Shown: positions 1 through 8,966, counted from the first letter of the stretch. The stretch: DNA of 64,000 nucleotides from DASYXZ01 sp035946625 (GCA_035946625.1 DASYZE010000081.1:1-64000), one strand, 5' to 3'. The notes: a model not told the origin generated them from the letters alone. A program made the numbers and translations.

Positions 1-1
1 C

Positions 2-115
2 TCGGGCATGTTTTGGACGGTGCGCGGAGCCAACGCCATCATCGCTCTCCGCTGCCAACGCTTGAGCGGTGAATTTGAAAACTACTGGGAGACCCGCCGT
101 GCCCGCCCCGCCTGA
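2..115 (+). CDS. C-terminal fragment of an ISKra4-like transposase (5' part outside the window)
   Basis: The reading frame is open from the first base and stops with TGA at 113-115, giving 37 residues. It contains GANAIIALRCQRLSGEFENYW, which resembles the conserved end of ISKra4-family transposases (a G-A-N/Q-A-I-L-x-L-R run followed by a W/Y pair and a short basic tail). The catalytic part lies upstream of the window, so I cannot tell whether the element is intact. About 10-30 bases after the stop, the stretch ACAAATTTGTCGCACACCCC could be the element's right end, but no partner end is visible. The family call rests on recall of the C-terminal motif only. Confidence 0.5.
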   Translation, partial: SGMFWTVRGANAIIALRCQRLSGEFENYWETRRARPA

Positions 116-323
116 TTCTCACAAATTTGTCGCACACCCCCATGGGTTCTCTTTGCGCGGGGATGATGCGATTAAAAAGATACAAAGAAAGGCGCAGCGC
201 ACCGGCTGCGTCTATGGCTGGCGATGGCGGTGTCAGCCACCCGCTCGTCGAGTTGGTTGCAAAAATGCCGCCGGCCGGGAATCCGGTGGATCTCCGGCAG
301 GCGGTTTCATGCCAAAAAGCGTC

Positions 324-1079
324 CTATTTCAGCGTCAGGTGAGCGCGCCGGTTCTTTTGCCAGCAATCTTCCGAGTGCTCGGTACACTGCGGACGGTCCT
401 TTCCATAAGAAATCGTATTCAGACGGTCGGCAGAAACACCGAGGTTCACAAGAAAAGATTTGGCAGCCGTGGCGCGACGGTCGCCCAAACCCAGATTGTA
501 TTCTTCGCTGCCCCGTTCGTCGCAATGCCCTTCGATGTTGATTTTGACATTGGAATTGGCCTTCAGGGCGTCCGCGTCCGACGTCAAAGTCTGTTGCGCA
601 TCGGGACGGATGTCCGATTTATCCAGGTCAAAGTATGCGTCCTTCAGTTCCCTTTGCAATATCTCTTCCTCACTGACCTCCGGGCCCTTGTTGGTTTCGG
701 GGGGTGGCGCTGGTGCGGTGACGGTTACCCGTGCGCTAGCTGTCTCCGTCCCTCCCGGGCCTTTCGCGGTCAGAACGTAGGTGGTTGATTCATCCGGGGT
801 CACGTTGCTGGACCCGGTTGCCTGAACGGTCCCGACATTGGGTTCAATGTCCAATTGAGTGGCGTTCGATGAGGTCCAACTCAGAGTTACAGATTGTCCC
901 TTCTCCACCGTGGCTGGCTCCGCGGTTAGCGATACCACGGGCGCCGCCGGCGGTGGTGGCGCCGCTTCCGGCGGTGGTGGTGGCGCTGCCGGCGCAACTT
1001 TCTTGTGACATCCGCCCATTACAATTAGCGTCCCCATTACACCGAGTAGAATGATCCCGGTTTTCGTTCGTCGTGCCAT
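324..1079 (-). CDS. pal: Pal, peptidoglycan-associated outer-membrane lipoprotein with an added Ig-like domain
   Basis: Pal anchors the outer membrane to peptidoglycan as part of Tol-Pal. The 251-residue protein has an N-terminal signal ending in a lipobox-like MGGC (Cys24), a Pro/Ala-rich linker, an Ig-like beta domain (about residues 50-130, with the VTLSWTSSNAT pattern), and a C-terminal OmpA/Pal domain carrying GHCDERGSEEYN and a following RRA, the peptidoglycan-binding signature. A longer in-frame ATG exists at 1145, but the ATG at 1079 has AGGAGG about 7 bases upstream and directly starts the signal peptide. It is the last gene of the tol operon, 225 bp after tolB. The Ig-like insertion is absent from the Escherichia coli protein. 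Confidence 0.93.
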   Translation of the reverse strand: MARRTKTGIILLGVMGTLIVMGGCHKKVAPAAPPPPPEAAPPPPAAPVVSLTAEPATVEKGQSVTLSWTSSNATQLDIEPNVGTVQATGSSNVTPDESTTYVLTAKGPGGTETASARVTVTAPAPPPETNKGPEVSEEEILQRELKDAYFDLDKSDIRPDAQQTLTSDADALKANSNVKINIEGHCDERGSEEYNLGLGDRRATAAKSFLVNLGVSADRLNTISYGKDRPQCTEHSEDCWQKNRRAHLTLK

Positions 1080-1304
1080 GCTCAATCCTCCTTGGATTAG
1101 GGGTAGATCAAATTTCTGCTCCCCGAGATGATATCGATTGCTCAAATAAGTCCGGCTTGCCTGAACGAAATCATGACTTAAAAATTACCCGCTCTGCGAT
1201 GGGCAGAATTCGGAGCGGGGCAGATGCACATCCTAACATCAGCGGAAATCGAAACGCAAATTTTCTTAAGGTCATTGAATCAATAGTGCCTGAGGGTGCG
1301 GAAA

Positions 1305-2654
1305 TCAGTTCGACCAGCTGGGGTTCCAATTGCTGCCTTGGCTGGTCAATTGGTTGGCATTGGAGCCGTCAGCCAGCATCGTCCAGACCTGTTTAGAGCC
1401 GGACCGGTTGGATTCAAACACCAGGTGCCGGCCGTCGGGCGACCAATACGGGTGTTCGTTTCTTCCCGCGTCGTGAGTCAACTGGATGATTCGCCCTGTA
1501 GCAATTTCAATCACGTATATGTCAAATGTTCCCGTATCGGTGACTCGCCAGGAAAAAGCAATGAACAGGCCGTTGGGAGACCACGAGGGCGAACCGGCGT
1601 CACCCCCGCCCGTAATCAGGCGGCGGAGATTGGTGCCATCGGAAGACATGGTGTAAATCTGCGGAGAGCCGGACCCGCTGCGGTCTGACACGAAGGCTAT
1701 TTCATTTCCCGTCTTGGGATTCCAGACCGGCGAGATATCCACTCCCGGAGAAAAAGTGAGACGTTGAAGGTTGTAGCCGTTGGCATCGGAGACGTATATC
1801 TCCGGATCCCCGCCCATGCTGGAACAAAAGGCGATTTTTTTTCCGTCGGGAGACCAGGCGGGCGTGGTATTCAGCCCCCGATACTTGGGGAAGGGAATCC
1901 GCTTGTTGGTTTCCAGCGAGTAAACAAAAATATCCGGATTGTGCAGCACGTAAGTGGTAAAAGCGATTTTGGTATTGTCGGGCGACCAGCGGGGCGTCAG
2001 GGAAATAGAACCAAAGCTGGTGATGGGTCGTTGGTTGAAGCCGTCATAATCCATCACCCAAATTTCGTCATGCCTGGTGCGGTTGCTGACAAAAGCGATT
2101 CGGGTGAGCGCAATTCCCGGCACGCCGGCCCCCAGCGTCTTGATGACTTCATTGGCAAACCGGTGGGCGGCTTCGCGCGTGGAGACTTCATTCATGGTCG
2201 CCACGTAGCGGCGGGCAACCACCGAAGGATTACCGGCATTGGTCAGGTCGTCCAGGCGGCAAGTCAGGACAAGATTCGAATTAATGACCTCCGTCTTTCC
2301 AAAAATCAGCATCCGCGCCGAGGCCGGCGCCGACGACCAATCATTCATGACGACGTCCTGCGGTTCGCTGGGAATTTTGAGCGGAAAGAGGCTTTTGCTG
2401 ACCATATCGAAGATGCCGGAGTTGTCCAAATCGTTCCAGAGCACTTGGTTGAACTCGTGGGTCAAATTGATGGCCTGCGCGTCACCTGATGCGGATGGAA
2501 GTTCGGTGACGGCAAGCCGGATGCGCGGGGCGCCCAAATTAATGCCGGTGGAGAACCAATCCTGGCTGCGTCCGGCGTGGGCCGCAAAAATATACAGCCC
2601 TGCCAAAACAAAAATGAATATGCTGGCGGAAGATTTGTATTTTAAGAGTCGCAT
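1305..2654 (-). CDS. tolB: TolB, periplasmic beta-propeller of the Tol-Pal system
   Basis: TolB is the periplasmic protein that interacts with Pal and links it to the TolQRA motor during outer-membrane constriction. The 449-residue protein starts with a hydrophobic signal (residues about 9-27, ending AHAG). An N-terminal TolB domain follows (to about residue 175), then a propeller of PD40/WD40-like blades with repeated W-SPD motifs (WSPDNTKIAF, WSPDGKKIAF, WSPNGLFIAF, WSPDGRHLVF). Length and architecture are usual for TolB. It lies between the TonB/TolA-like gene and pal on the same strand, which is the classical order. No clear Shine-Dalgarno is visible before the ATG. Confidence 0.95.
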   Translation of the reverse strand: MRLLKYKSSASIFIFVLAGLYIFAAHAGRSQDWFSTGINLGAPRIRLAVTELPSASGDAQAINLTHEFNQVLWNDLDNSGIFDMVSKSLFPLKIPSEPQDVVMNDWSSAPASARMLIFGKTEVINSNLVLTCRLDDLTNAGNPSVVARRYVATMNEVSTREAAHRFANEVIKTLGAGVPGIALTRIAFVSNRTRHDEIWVMDYDGFNQRPITSFGSISLTPRWSPDNTKIAFTTYVLHNPDIFVYSLETNKRIPFPKYRGLNTTPAWSPDGKKIAFCSSMGGDPEIYVSDANGYNLQRLTFSPGVDISPVWNPKTGNEIAFVSDRSGSGSPQIYTMSSDGTNLRRLITGGGDAGSPSWSPNGLFIAFSWRVTDTGTFDIYVIEIATGRIIQLTHDAGRNEHPYWSPDGRHLVFESNRSGSKQVWTMLADGSNANQLTSQGSNWNPSWSN

Positions 2655-2758
2655 AAGATATCGAATGTTCCCATTATATAGATGCCCGAGTTTGAATCAT
2701 AAGATGTCTCATACTGCCTTTCCGGTTTGCGGAGAGTGAAGCCTTGGTTTCCACCCGG

Positions 2759-3556
2759 TTATTGCCGGTGGAAATCGAAGAAAAAATTCACTGAAACTTT
2801 ATTCCCTGAAAAATCGGAAGGAAGCGCACCCAACGGATTGGAAGCGAGCACGGCCCGCAGGGCGGAACGGTCAACCTCCGGGACGCCGCTCGACTGGGTA
2901 ATTTGCACGTTTTCCACGCTTCCATCGCGCAGGATATCGAAGGTGAGATACACCCTTGGCGCCGTCAAGATACTTGGGCTGATGGTGGAGAGGAGCCAAT
3001 TGGTGCTGATGCGGGTGCGCACCGCGCTGACGTACCATCCATAGCGTGCGCCAAAATCTCCCTCCGCCTCCAAGTCGCCATGGCCCGCCGCGTTGGAAAA
3101 TTGTCCGGTCGTCATCACGGGCTGGCCGCCCGTGCCGAAAGGGACGGCGTTAATGGGTGGCGCGGTTTCCTGTTTGGGGATGCGCTTGTTCACGCGCACC
3201 ATCTTCTCCGGCTTCAGCTCTTCCTTGAACTTCGGGATTTCCTCCGCCTGCGGCTCGGGGGGCGGTGGAGGTTGCGGCTCGGTCTTGTAGAGTCCGGGAT
3301 TCTCAGTGGCGACGTTATTCAGGGTGGCCAGCATGGGGGTGGGCAAGGGAACTCCAGGCAATGAAGAAACGGCGGTGGCATGAATAGCGCCGCTGGTGTC
3401 CCAGTTCCTGCCCCAACCACGCCCGAAATTAAATCCAAAATTCGTGTAGGCCAGAGCAAGCAAAAACAACGCCGCGTGCAGAAGGATGGAAAATAGCAAA
3501 GTCCCGCTCAACGCATCCCGCCGGTCGGACATCGGGGAAAAAGGCGCAGTGCCCAT
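2759..3556 (-). CDS. TolA/TonB-type energy transducer
   Basis: This is the transperiplasmic arm in the TolA position of a tol operon. The 265-residue protein has one N-terminal membrane helix (about residues 18-40), a Pro-rich and Glu/Lys-rich spacer (PQPPPPPEPQ followed by charged residues, about 95-135), and a C-terminal TonB_C-like domain (about 175-262) with YLTFDILRDGSVENVQI and VDRSALRAV. The C-terminal domain is recognisable as TonB type rather than the E. coli TolA type, so substitution of TolA by a TonB-family protein is inferred from position. A second possible start lies at 3532 (MSDRRDAL); neither start has a convincing ribosome binding site. Confidence 0.85.
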   Translation of the reverse strand: MGTAPFSPMSDRRDALSGTLLFSILLHAALFLLALAYTNFGFNFGRGWGRNWDTSGAIHATAVSSLPGVPLPTPMLATLNNVATENPGLYKTEPQPPPPPEPQAEEIPKFKEELKPEKMVRVNKRIPKQETAPPINAVPFGTGGQPVMTTGQFSNAAGHGDLEAEGDFGARYGWYVSAVRTRISTNWLLSTISPSILTAPRVYLTFDILRDGSVENVQITQSSGVPEVDRSALRAVLASNPLGALPSDFSGNKVSVNFFFDFHRQ

Positions 3557-3602
3557 GGAAGTTCTTTAGCCGCACGTTCGAGCGGTTCAAATCCAGTCCG
3601 CT

Positions 3603-4028
3603 TCAGCCATTGCCCTTCGTCGATATGGGTTCGGTAACGATGTTGATGTTGGTTACGTGGGCCTGCTTCAGCGCGTCCATCACCTTGGCAAAGGCGCCAA
3701 AAGGGACGGCCTGGTCGCACCGAATATAGACGGGCGAGTCGCCGACGCCGCGCAGATGGTCCAGGACCGCCGTTCCCAATCGGTGAATGTTCACCGCATC
3801 GTTGCCGAGATAAATGTCTTGTTGTTTCGTGATAGTCACCACCACTTTTTCATTCGACACCACCTTGACGCTTTTGGTCTTGGGAAGCTCGACCTCGATG
3901 CCCGATTGCAGGATGGGAGCAGTGAGCATAAAAATGACCAGCAAGACCAGGACCACGTCAACAAAAGGGGTGATATTGATTTCGGAAAGGGAAGTGCGGG
4001 TTCGACCTTTTGGGGTTGTCATTGCCAT
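3603..4028 (-). CDS. tolR: TolR/ExbD-family proton-channel subunit
   Basis: TolR works with TolQ to convert proton-motive force into movement of the TolA arm. The 141-residue protein has one membrane segment (about residues 19-40) with the conserved INITPFVDVVLVLL, in which Asp24 corresponds to the essential proton-path aspartate. A periplasmic ExbD domain follows. The ATG is preceded by GAGGTG at good spacing, and the gene starts 17 bases after the tolQ stop, as expected in one operon. Confidence 0.94.
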   Translation of the reverse strand: MAMTTPKGRTRTSLSEINITPFVDVVLVLLVIFMLTAPILQSGIEVELPKTKSVKVVSNEKVVVTITKQQDIYLGNDAVNIHRLGTAVLDHLRGVGDSPVYIRCDQAVPFGAFAKVMDALKQAHVTNINIVTEPISTKGNG

Positions 4029-4045
4029 AGGACACCTCGCATCGG

Positions 4046-4738
4046 CTAGGTGAAATAGCGTTCGGTCATATTCAGGAATTCAAGCCCGAAATCGTCCATC
4101 ATCGAGCCGAATTCTTTGAGCCTTTGAACAAACAAGTTGTAAGCGATCACGGCCGGGATGGCGGCAAACAATCCGGCGGCCGTGGTTACCAGCGCTTCGG
4201 AAATGCCCGGCGCCACGCTGCTCAAGCTTGCGGTTCCGGCGGCGCCGAGACCCGTAAAGGCATCAATGATGCCCCACACCGTTCCGAACAGTCCGATGAA
4301 CGGTGTGATGGCCCCGATGGTGGCAAGCCAAGTTAGCCGGCTCTCCATGCTGGAGAGCTCGGAAGAAGAGGCGATCTGAAGCGCGCGCTGCACGGAGTCC
4401 AGGCTCCGGACGTGTGGCGTCCCGGGATTTTGCGTGGCCACCGCCTGGTTTTCAATCTCCCGGAATCCAGACAGAAATACTTCCGCCAGCGGGCTTGCTT
4501 TCAAAGCCCTGCAGGAGTTTCGAATTTCAGAGAGTTTCTTGCCTTGGCGGAAAATCTTCAGGAATTCCCTGGAATCCCGCCGCGCAGTTTTGAACCTTCG
4601 ATATTTCTTGAAGATAATGGCCCAGGAATAGACGGAGAAAAATATCAAGATCAAGAGGACAATACGGGCGACAATCTGAGTGTTGGCGATCAATTGCCAA
4701 GGTGCGCCCTGACCGATAACCATGATGGCGGCGACCAA
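4046..4738 (-). CDS. tolQ: TolQ/ExbB-family motor subunit
   Basis: TolQ is the multi-helix inner-membrane part of the Tol motor. Three hydrophobic segments are visible: one near the N-terminus (IVARIVLLILIFFSVYSWAI), and a pair after an approximately 100-residue cytoplasmic region, around TWLATIGAITPFIGLFGTVWG and APGISEALVTTAAGLFAAIP, matching the MotA/ExbB domain. The start is uncertain. A GTG at 4777 is in frame, but it lies inside the predicted promoter at 4768-4796. I chose the TTG at 4738 because GGGGAGG sits just upstream and gives 230 residues, the E. coli length; the ATG at 4723 is another option. Confidence 0.9.
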   Translation of the reverse strand: MVAAIMVIGQGAPWQLIANTQIVARIVLLILIFFSVYSWAIIFKKYRRFKTARRDSREFLKIFRQGKKLSEIRNSCRALKASPLAEVFLSGFREIENQAVATQNPGTPHVRSLDSVQRALQIASSSELSSMESRLTWLATIGAITPFIGLFGTVWGIIDAFTGLGAAGTASLSSVAPGISEALVTTAAGLFAAIPAVIAYNLFVQRLKEFGSMMDDFGLEFLNMTERYFT

Positions 4739-4767
4739 CCAACCTCCCCAAAATCCGACCTGAACTA

Positions 4768-4796
4768 AAATTATCACACGGCATTAAGCCAGTCAA
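4768..4796 (-). promoter_or_regulatory. Sigma-70-type promoter of the tol-pal operon
   Basis: On the minus strand TTGACT (4796-4791) is followed after 17 bases by TAATTT (4773-4768); GATAAT at 16-base spacing overlaps it. Transcription would start near 4761, just before tolQ and divergent from recN. The position excludes the GTG at 4777 as the tolQ start. Confidence 0.5.
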
Positions 4797-4929
4797 TGTA
4801 AGACCCGTGCGACCGGGCTTTGCAGGCAAGGAACAGAGCGCGATTTCTTCCATACACCCCGGAAACGTCATTCTCCGCGCCCGGCCCCGAGCGGCGGCCC
4901 ATGATGTGATAAACTCTTCGCCCGAACCT

Positions 4930-6666
4930 ATGCTGCGGGAAATCCACATCCAGAATTATGCGGTGGTGGAAAAACTGGCCCTCGAATTCCATCCCGGGCT
5001 AAATTTGCTCTCGGGTGAAACCGGCTCCGGCAAGTCCATCCTGGTAGACGCGCTGGGGATGGCATTGGGCGGACGCGCGTCGCCGGACATGGTGCGCACC
5101 GGCCAGGACTGTGCCACCGTGATCGCAATTTTTCGAACCGAAGCCCGCTCGCAACGCGGCAGGGTTTGGAAGGCGTGGTTTGAGGAATTTGGGTTGGCGG
5201 GCGCGGACGAAGAAGAAATCATTCTTCGCCGGGAAATTCAAAGCAGCGGTAAAAGCCGCCTGCTGGTGAATGACCAGCCGATGACCGTGGCCGCCGTGAA
5301 GGCCCTGGCGCGCTCGCTGGCGGAGGTGCACGGCCAGGGTGAGCATGTGAATCTATTCGCGCGCGAAGCCCAGCTTGACCTTTTGGATGAGTTCGCGGGA
5401 GTCGATGCCTCGCTCGAAGAGGTGCAAGAGGCGTATTTGAAACGCCGCGACCTGGAGCGCGAATTGGACGCGTTGAGCCAGAACGAGCAGGACCGCCTTC
5501 GCAGCATTGATCTGCTCGCTTTTCAGTCGCAGGAATTGCAGCGGGCAAAGCTCCAGCCAGGCGAAGACGTGGCCCTGGGCGATGAAAGGCGCATCCTCGG
5601 GAACCTGGAAAAGATCCGCGCCGCCGTCGCCACCGCCTACAGTGTGCTCTACGAAGAGGAAACGTCGGCAATTTCGCGCGTGGCCGCCGCTGCCCGCGCC
5701 CTGGAAGAATTGCAGCGCTATGACGCGGCATTTGAGCCCCACCGCGAGCCGCTGGGCGCGGCTCGAGCCACCCTCGAAGACCTCGCCTATTTTCTCCGCG
5801 ACTATCTCGGTAAGTTGGAAGCGCATCCCCATCGTTTGGAAGAAGTGGAAGACCGGCTGGCGCTGATCGACCGGCTGAAACGGAAATACGGGAAAACGAT
5901 TGAAGAAATGCTGGCTTACCAGCATGAAACTCAGCAGCGCCTCTTAAGCCTCGAACACGCGGACGAGCGCCGCGGCGAATTGCAAGGCGACCTTAAAATA
6001 GCGGAGGCTGAATATCGTAAGAAAGCCCAAACCCTCTCGGCGAAGCGGCACGAGGCGGCGCGTAAATTTGAAAAGCTGGTGCGCCAGGAGCTCGCGCAAT
6101 TGGGCATGGAAAAAACCCGCTTTGAAATTAGCTTGGAAGAACCGGCGCCCGATGGCAAGCCGAATTCACCGGGTGGGGCTAAAGGTGTCGACAAAATCGA
6201 GTTTCTTATTTCGCCCAATCCCGGCGAGGAGATGCGGGCGCTCGAAAAAATCGCTTCAGGGGGAGAGCTCTCGCGTTTAATGCTGGCGCTCAAAACGGTG
6301 GTAGGCAGCGCCAAAATTGCAAACGGCGACGGGGCCAGCCGGCGAGCAGCCGGAACCTTTATTTTCGACGAAGTGGATTCCGGCATTGGCGGCCGGGTGG
6401 CGGAATCGGTGGGCCAACGGTTAAAGCGCCTGGCGCGCCACGCCCAGGTGTTGTGCGTCACCCACCTTGCTCAGATAGCCTGCTTCGCCGACCACCATTA
6501 CTACGTGGAGAAATTCGAGCGCGCCGGCCGCACCGTCACCGAGGTACGATATCTTGCGAATGAAAAGGAACGCGCTGCCGAATTGGCGCGCATGCTTTCG
6601 GGAAGTAAGATCACTGACGCCGTATTGAAACACGCCGCTGCAATGATCAAACAAGCGGGAATCTAG
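4930..6666 (+). CDS. recN: RecN, SMC-like DNA repair ATPase
   Basis: RecN is a cohesin-like ATPase in double-strand break repair. The 578-residue protein has a Walker A loop at the N-terminus (GETGSGKSIL), long coiled-coil stretches in the middle (about residues 160-380), and a C-terminal half with the signature region IASGGELSRLMLALK and the Walker B/D-loop FIFDEVDSGIGG, then the CVTHLAQIACFADHH segment. The in-frame start at 4807 adds 41 residues without family character; the ATG at 4930 begins directly at the conserved MLREIHIQNYAVVEKL. The gene diverges from the tol operon. No LexA box was recognised upstream. Confidence 0.95.
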   Translation: MLREIHIQNYAVVEKLALEFHPGLNLLSGETGSGKSILVDALGMALGGRASPDMVRTGQDCATVIAIFRTEARSQRGRVWKAWFEEFGLAGADEEEIILRREIQSSGKSRLLVNDQPMTVAAVKALARSLAEVHGQGEHVNLFAREAQLDLLDEFAGVDASLEEVQEAYLKRRDLERELDALSQNEQDRLRSIDLLAFQSQELQRAKLQPGEDVALGDERRILGNLEKIRAAVATAYSVLYEEETSAISRVAAAARALEELQRYDAAFEPHREPLGAARATLEDLAYFLRDYLGKLEAHPHRLEEVEDRLALIDRLKRKYGKTIEEMLAYQHETQQRLLSLEHADERRGELQGDLKIAEAEYRKKAQTLSAKRHEAARKFEKLVRQELAQLGMEKTRFEISLEEPAPDGKPNSPGGAKGVDKIEFLISPNPGEEMRALEKIASGGELSRLMLALKTVVGSAKIANGDGASRRAAGTFIFDEVDSGIGGRVAESVGQRLKRLARHAQVLCVTHLAQIACFADHHYYVEKFERAGRTVTEVRYLANEKERAAELARMLSGSKITDAVLKHAAAMIKQAGI

Positions 6667-6905
6667 GCGGGCCAGGTTTGGGAGTGACTATCACGGGCAA
6701 TATGCACCAGGGGAACGAGCTTGCGACTTGGGTAGCTTGGCTGTTACAGGGTATATCGTGGGGTTCGTGAATTCGTTGGGAATCTCCTTGCTGATTCGGC
6801 GTCGCCAGGGAAATTGCGATAGAGAATAGTCAAGCCTTGGACCACGTGATAGGTGGGCATCTTTGGCCTTTCAGGCTATACTGGAACTTTCGGGGCGCGC
6901 CTTCC

Positions 6906-8342
6906 ATGGGAACTGATCTCATCAATATTTCGTCTCATTCCAATCTCCAACCCGAGGATTCTTCAATCCTGCCGTTAGTCGACAATTGTTTCCTGCGACA
7001 ACCTGAAGGAAACTGCAATGCAGGTGAAAGTGGGGCAAAAACCTTCTTTATCGAAACCTTCGGCTGCCAGATGAACGACCACGACTCGGAAAAAGTCGCG
7101 GGCGTCCTGATGGCGCGCGGTTATCGGCCGGTGGAAAAGTCATCCGAGGCCGACTTGGTTCTCTACAACACTTGCAGCATTCGCGAGAAGGCGGCGCAGA
7201 AAGTTTTCTCCCACTTGGGCGCTCTCAAGAAGGCTCGGCCCGACCGTCCGCCCATCATAGGCGTGCTCGGATGCGTGGCTCAGCAGGAGGGCGACCGGAT
7301 TTTTGAGCGCGCCCCTCAAGTGAGCCTGGTCTGCGGTTCGGCGAGCTATGCGAAACTTCCGGACCTCCTGGCCCGCCTTGAATCGGGCCAACGCCGAGTG
7401 ACCGGTCTTTCGCTCGACATTGACGAGTGCTTTGAAACCGAGCTCACTCGCCGCGACAATCCTTTCCGCGCTTATCTCACTATTATCGAAGGCTGCGACA
7501 AAGCGTGTTCATATTGTGTGGTGCCCATGACGCGCGGGCCGGAGCGCAGCCGGCGGAGCGACGGCCTACTGGCGGACTGCCAGCGGCTTGCCGACGAGGG
7601 GTATACGGAAATTCAACTGCTGGGGCAGACGGTGAATTCCTACAGTGACCCGTCTCCCGCGCGGCTCAGTTTCGCGCAATTGCTGGTGCGGGTGGCCGAG
7701 GTGCAGGGCATTCGCCGCGTGCGCTTTACCACCTCGCATCCCAGCGACTTCACGCCTGAGATCGTCGCCGCCATCGATTCGACCCCCGCTTTATGCAACC
7801 AGATTCATCTTCCGGTGCAGTCGGGATCCGACACCGTGCTGGCCCGCATGCGCCGGACTTACACGCGGGAAGAGTATTTGTCAAAAATTGATTGCATCCA
7901 CCACGCCATGCGTGCTATTAGCATCTCTACGGATATCATCGTGGGGTTCTGCGGAGAAACCGAAGAAGATTTTGAGCAGACGCTTTCGCTTCTCGAGGTG
8001 GTTGAGTACGATCTGGTGTATTCTTTCAAATATTCACCCCGGCCCATCACAGCCGCGGGCGGTTGGGCGGATGACGTTCCGGATGAAGAGAAGGGAAGAC
8101 GGCTGGCAGCGGTTCAGGACCGCCAGCGTGAAATTCAGTTGCGGCGCAATAACACGTTGATTGGGTCCGAGTTTGAAGTTCTGGTGGAAGGTTTCCAGCC
8201 GCGCCTCCAGCAAGTGGTGGGTCGCACCACGCGAAACCAGACGGTGAATTTTCCCGGGAGCGCCGACTCGGTGGGCCAGTACGTCAATGTACGGATAACC
8301 GCGGCGGGCCCCCATAGCCTGGTGGGGACCAGGATGGGATGA
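6906..8342 (+). CDS. miaB: MiaB, tRNA-2-methylthio-N6-dimethylallyladenosine synthase
   Basis: MiaB adds the methylthio group to position 37 of tRNAs reading UNN codons, using two 4Fe-4S clusters and SAM. The 478-residue protein has the N-terminal UPF0004 domain with three cluster cysteines (FGCQMN, YNTCSIR, LGCVAQ), the radical-SAM motif GCDKACSYCVVP, and a C-terminal TRAM domain (about the last 65 residues). The family normally begins near KTFFIETFGCQ; here about 44 additional residues precede it from the ATG at 6906, and 23 more from 6837. TATACT at 6877-6882 is a plausible -10 element just upstream, which favours 6906. bfn and parAB follow on the same strand. Confidence 0.95.
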   Translation: MGTDLINISSHSNLQPEDSSILPLVDNCFLRQPEGNCNAGESGAKTFFIETFGCQMNDHDSEKVAGVLMARGYRPVEKSSEADLVLYNTCSIREKAAQKVFSHLGALKKARPDRPPIIGVLGCVAQQEGDRIFERAPQVSLVCGSASYAKLPDLLARLESGQRRVTGLSLDIDECFETELTRRDNPFRAYLTIIEGCDKACSYCVVPMTRGPERSRRSDGLLADCQRLADEGYTEIQLLGQTVNSYSDPSPARLSFAQLLVRVAEVQGIRRVRFTTSHPSDFTPEIVAAIDSTPALCNQIHLPVQSGSDTVLARMRRTYTREEYLSKIDCIHHAMRAISISTDIIVGFCGETEEDFEQTLSLLEVVEYDLVYSFKYSPRPITAAGGWADDVPDEEKGRRLAAVQDRQREIQLRRNNTLIGSEFEVLVEGFQPRLQQVVGRTTRNQTVNFPGSADSVGQYVNVRITAAGPHSLVGTRMG

Positions 8343-8417
8343 AATTTCTGCCGCAACGCGCAGAAGTGAACTTCCGCCAACTGTTCCGGGGCGCCTTTTC
8401 GGAACGAGGAGGGGCTG

Positions 8418-8903
8418 ATGGAAGTTGAGATGAAAATCCGGGGGCTCATGATGGACCCCGTCACCAACATGCCCATCGTCATCCTGAAGGATGTGAACGG
8501 AACGGCGGTGCTTCCCATCTGGGTGGGTATTTATGAGGCCAACGCCATTGCGCTGGAAATCGAGAAAGTCACGACCCCGCGCCCCATGACTCACGACCTT
8601 CTGAAGAACCTCTTGCTGGGCCTGGAGACGCACGTTCACCGTGTGGTGGTGAATGATTTGCGCGACGACACATTTTACGCCGTCATCTGGCTCGAAAAAG
8701 ATGGCGAAGTGATTTCGCTCGACTCGCGCCCCAGTGACGCGCTGGCCCTGGCCTTGCGCGTGGATTGTCCCATTTTTGTCGAGGATGACGTATTGAAAAG
8801 CTCGAAGGTATCGAGCGCGGCCGCGGATAAAGTCTCGAACGAAGAACTGCGCAAATGGCTGGAGAACTTGAACGACGAAGACATGGGTCGATACAAGATG
8901 TAA
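8418..8903 (+). CDS. Bifunctional nuclease (BFN/DUF151) domain protein
   Basis: This 161-residue protein is almost entirely a BFN (DUF151) domain: MEVEMKIRGLMMDPVTNMPI, then LPIWVGIYEANAIALEIE and the DSRPSDALALALR motif typical of the family. Members have reported RNase/DNase activity in plants, while their bacterial role is poorly known. The start is well supported by GAGGAGGGG about 5 bases before the ATG. It lies 75 bp after miaB and 63 bp before parA, so co-transcription is likely. The C-terminal 30 residues are charged and lie outside the conserved domain. Confidence 0.9.
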   Translation: MEVEMKIRGLMMDPVTNMPIVILKDVNGTAVLPIWVGIYEANAIALEIEKVTTPRPMTHDLLKNLLLGLETHVHRVVVNDLRDDTFYAVIWLEKDGEVISLDSRPSDALALALRVDCPIFVEDDVLKSSKVSSAAADKVSNEELRKWLENLNDEDMGRYKM

Positions 8904-8966
8904 CGGGCGATGCCCGACTCGTAGGCGAAAACGCACCCGCCCGGGCGGGGTAGGCCGGAGTTCCCG

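Noticed and set aside
262..292. GC-rich imperfect hairpin followed by ATTTTTG after pal as an operon terminator
   Set aside because: The stem is short (CCGG/CCGG) and partly unpaired, so the call is too weak to list.
3580..3615. GGTTCAAATCC resembling the T-arm of a tRNA
   Set aside because: The flanking bases cannot form the T-stem or an acceptor stem, and no D-arm or anticodon arm is found at the right distance on either strand.
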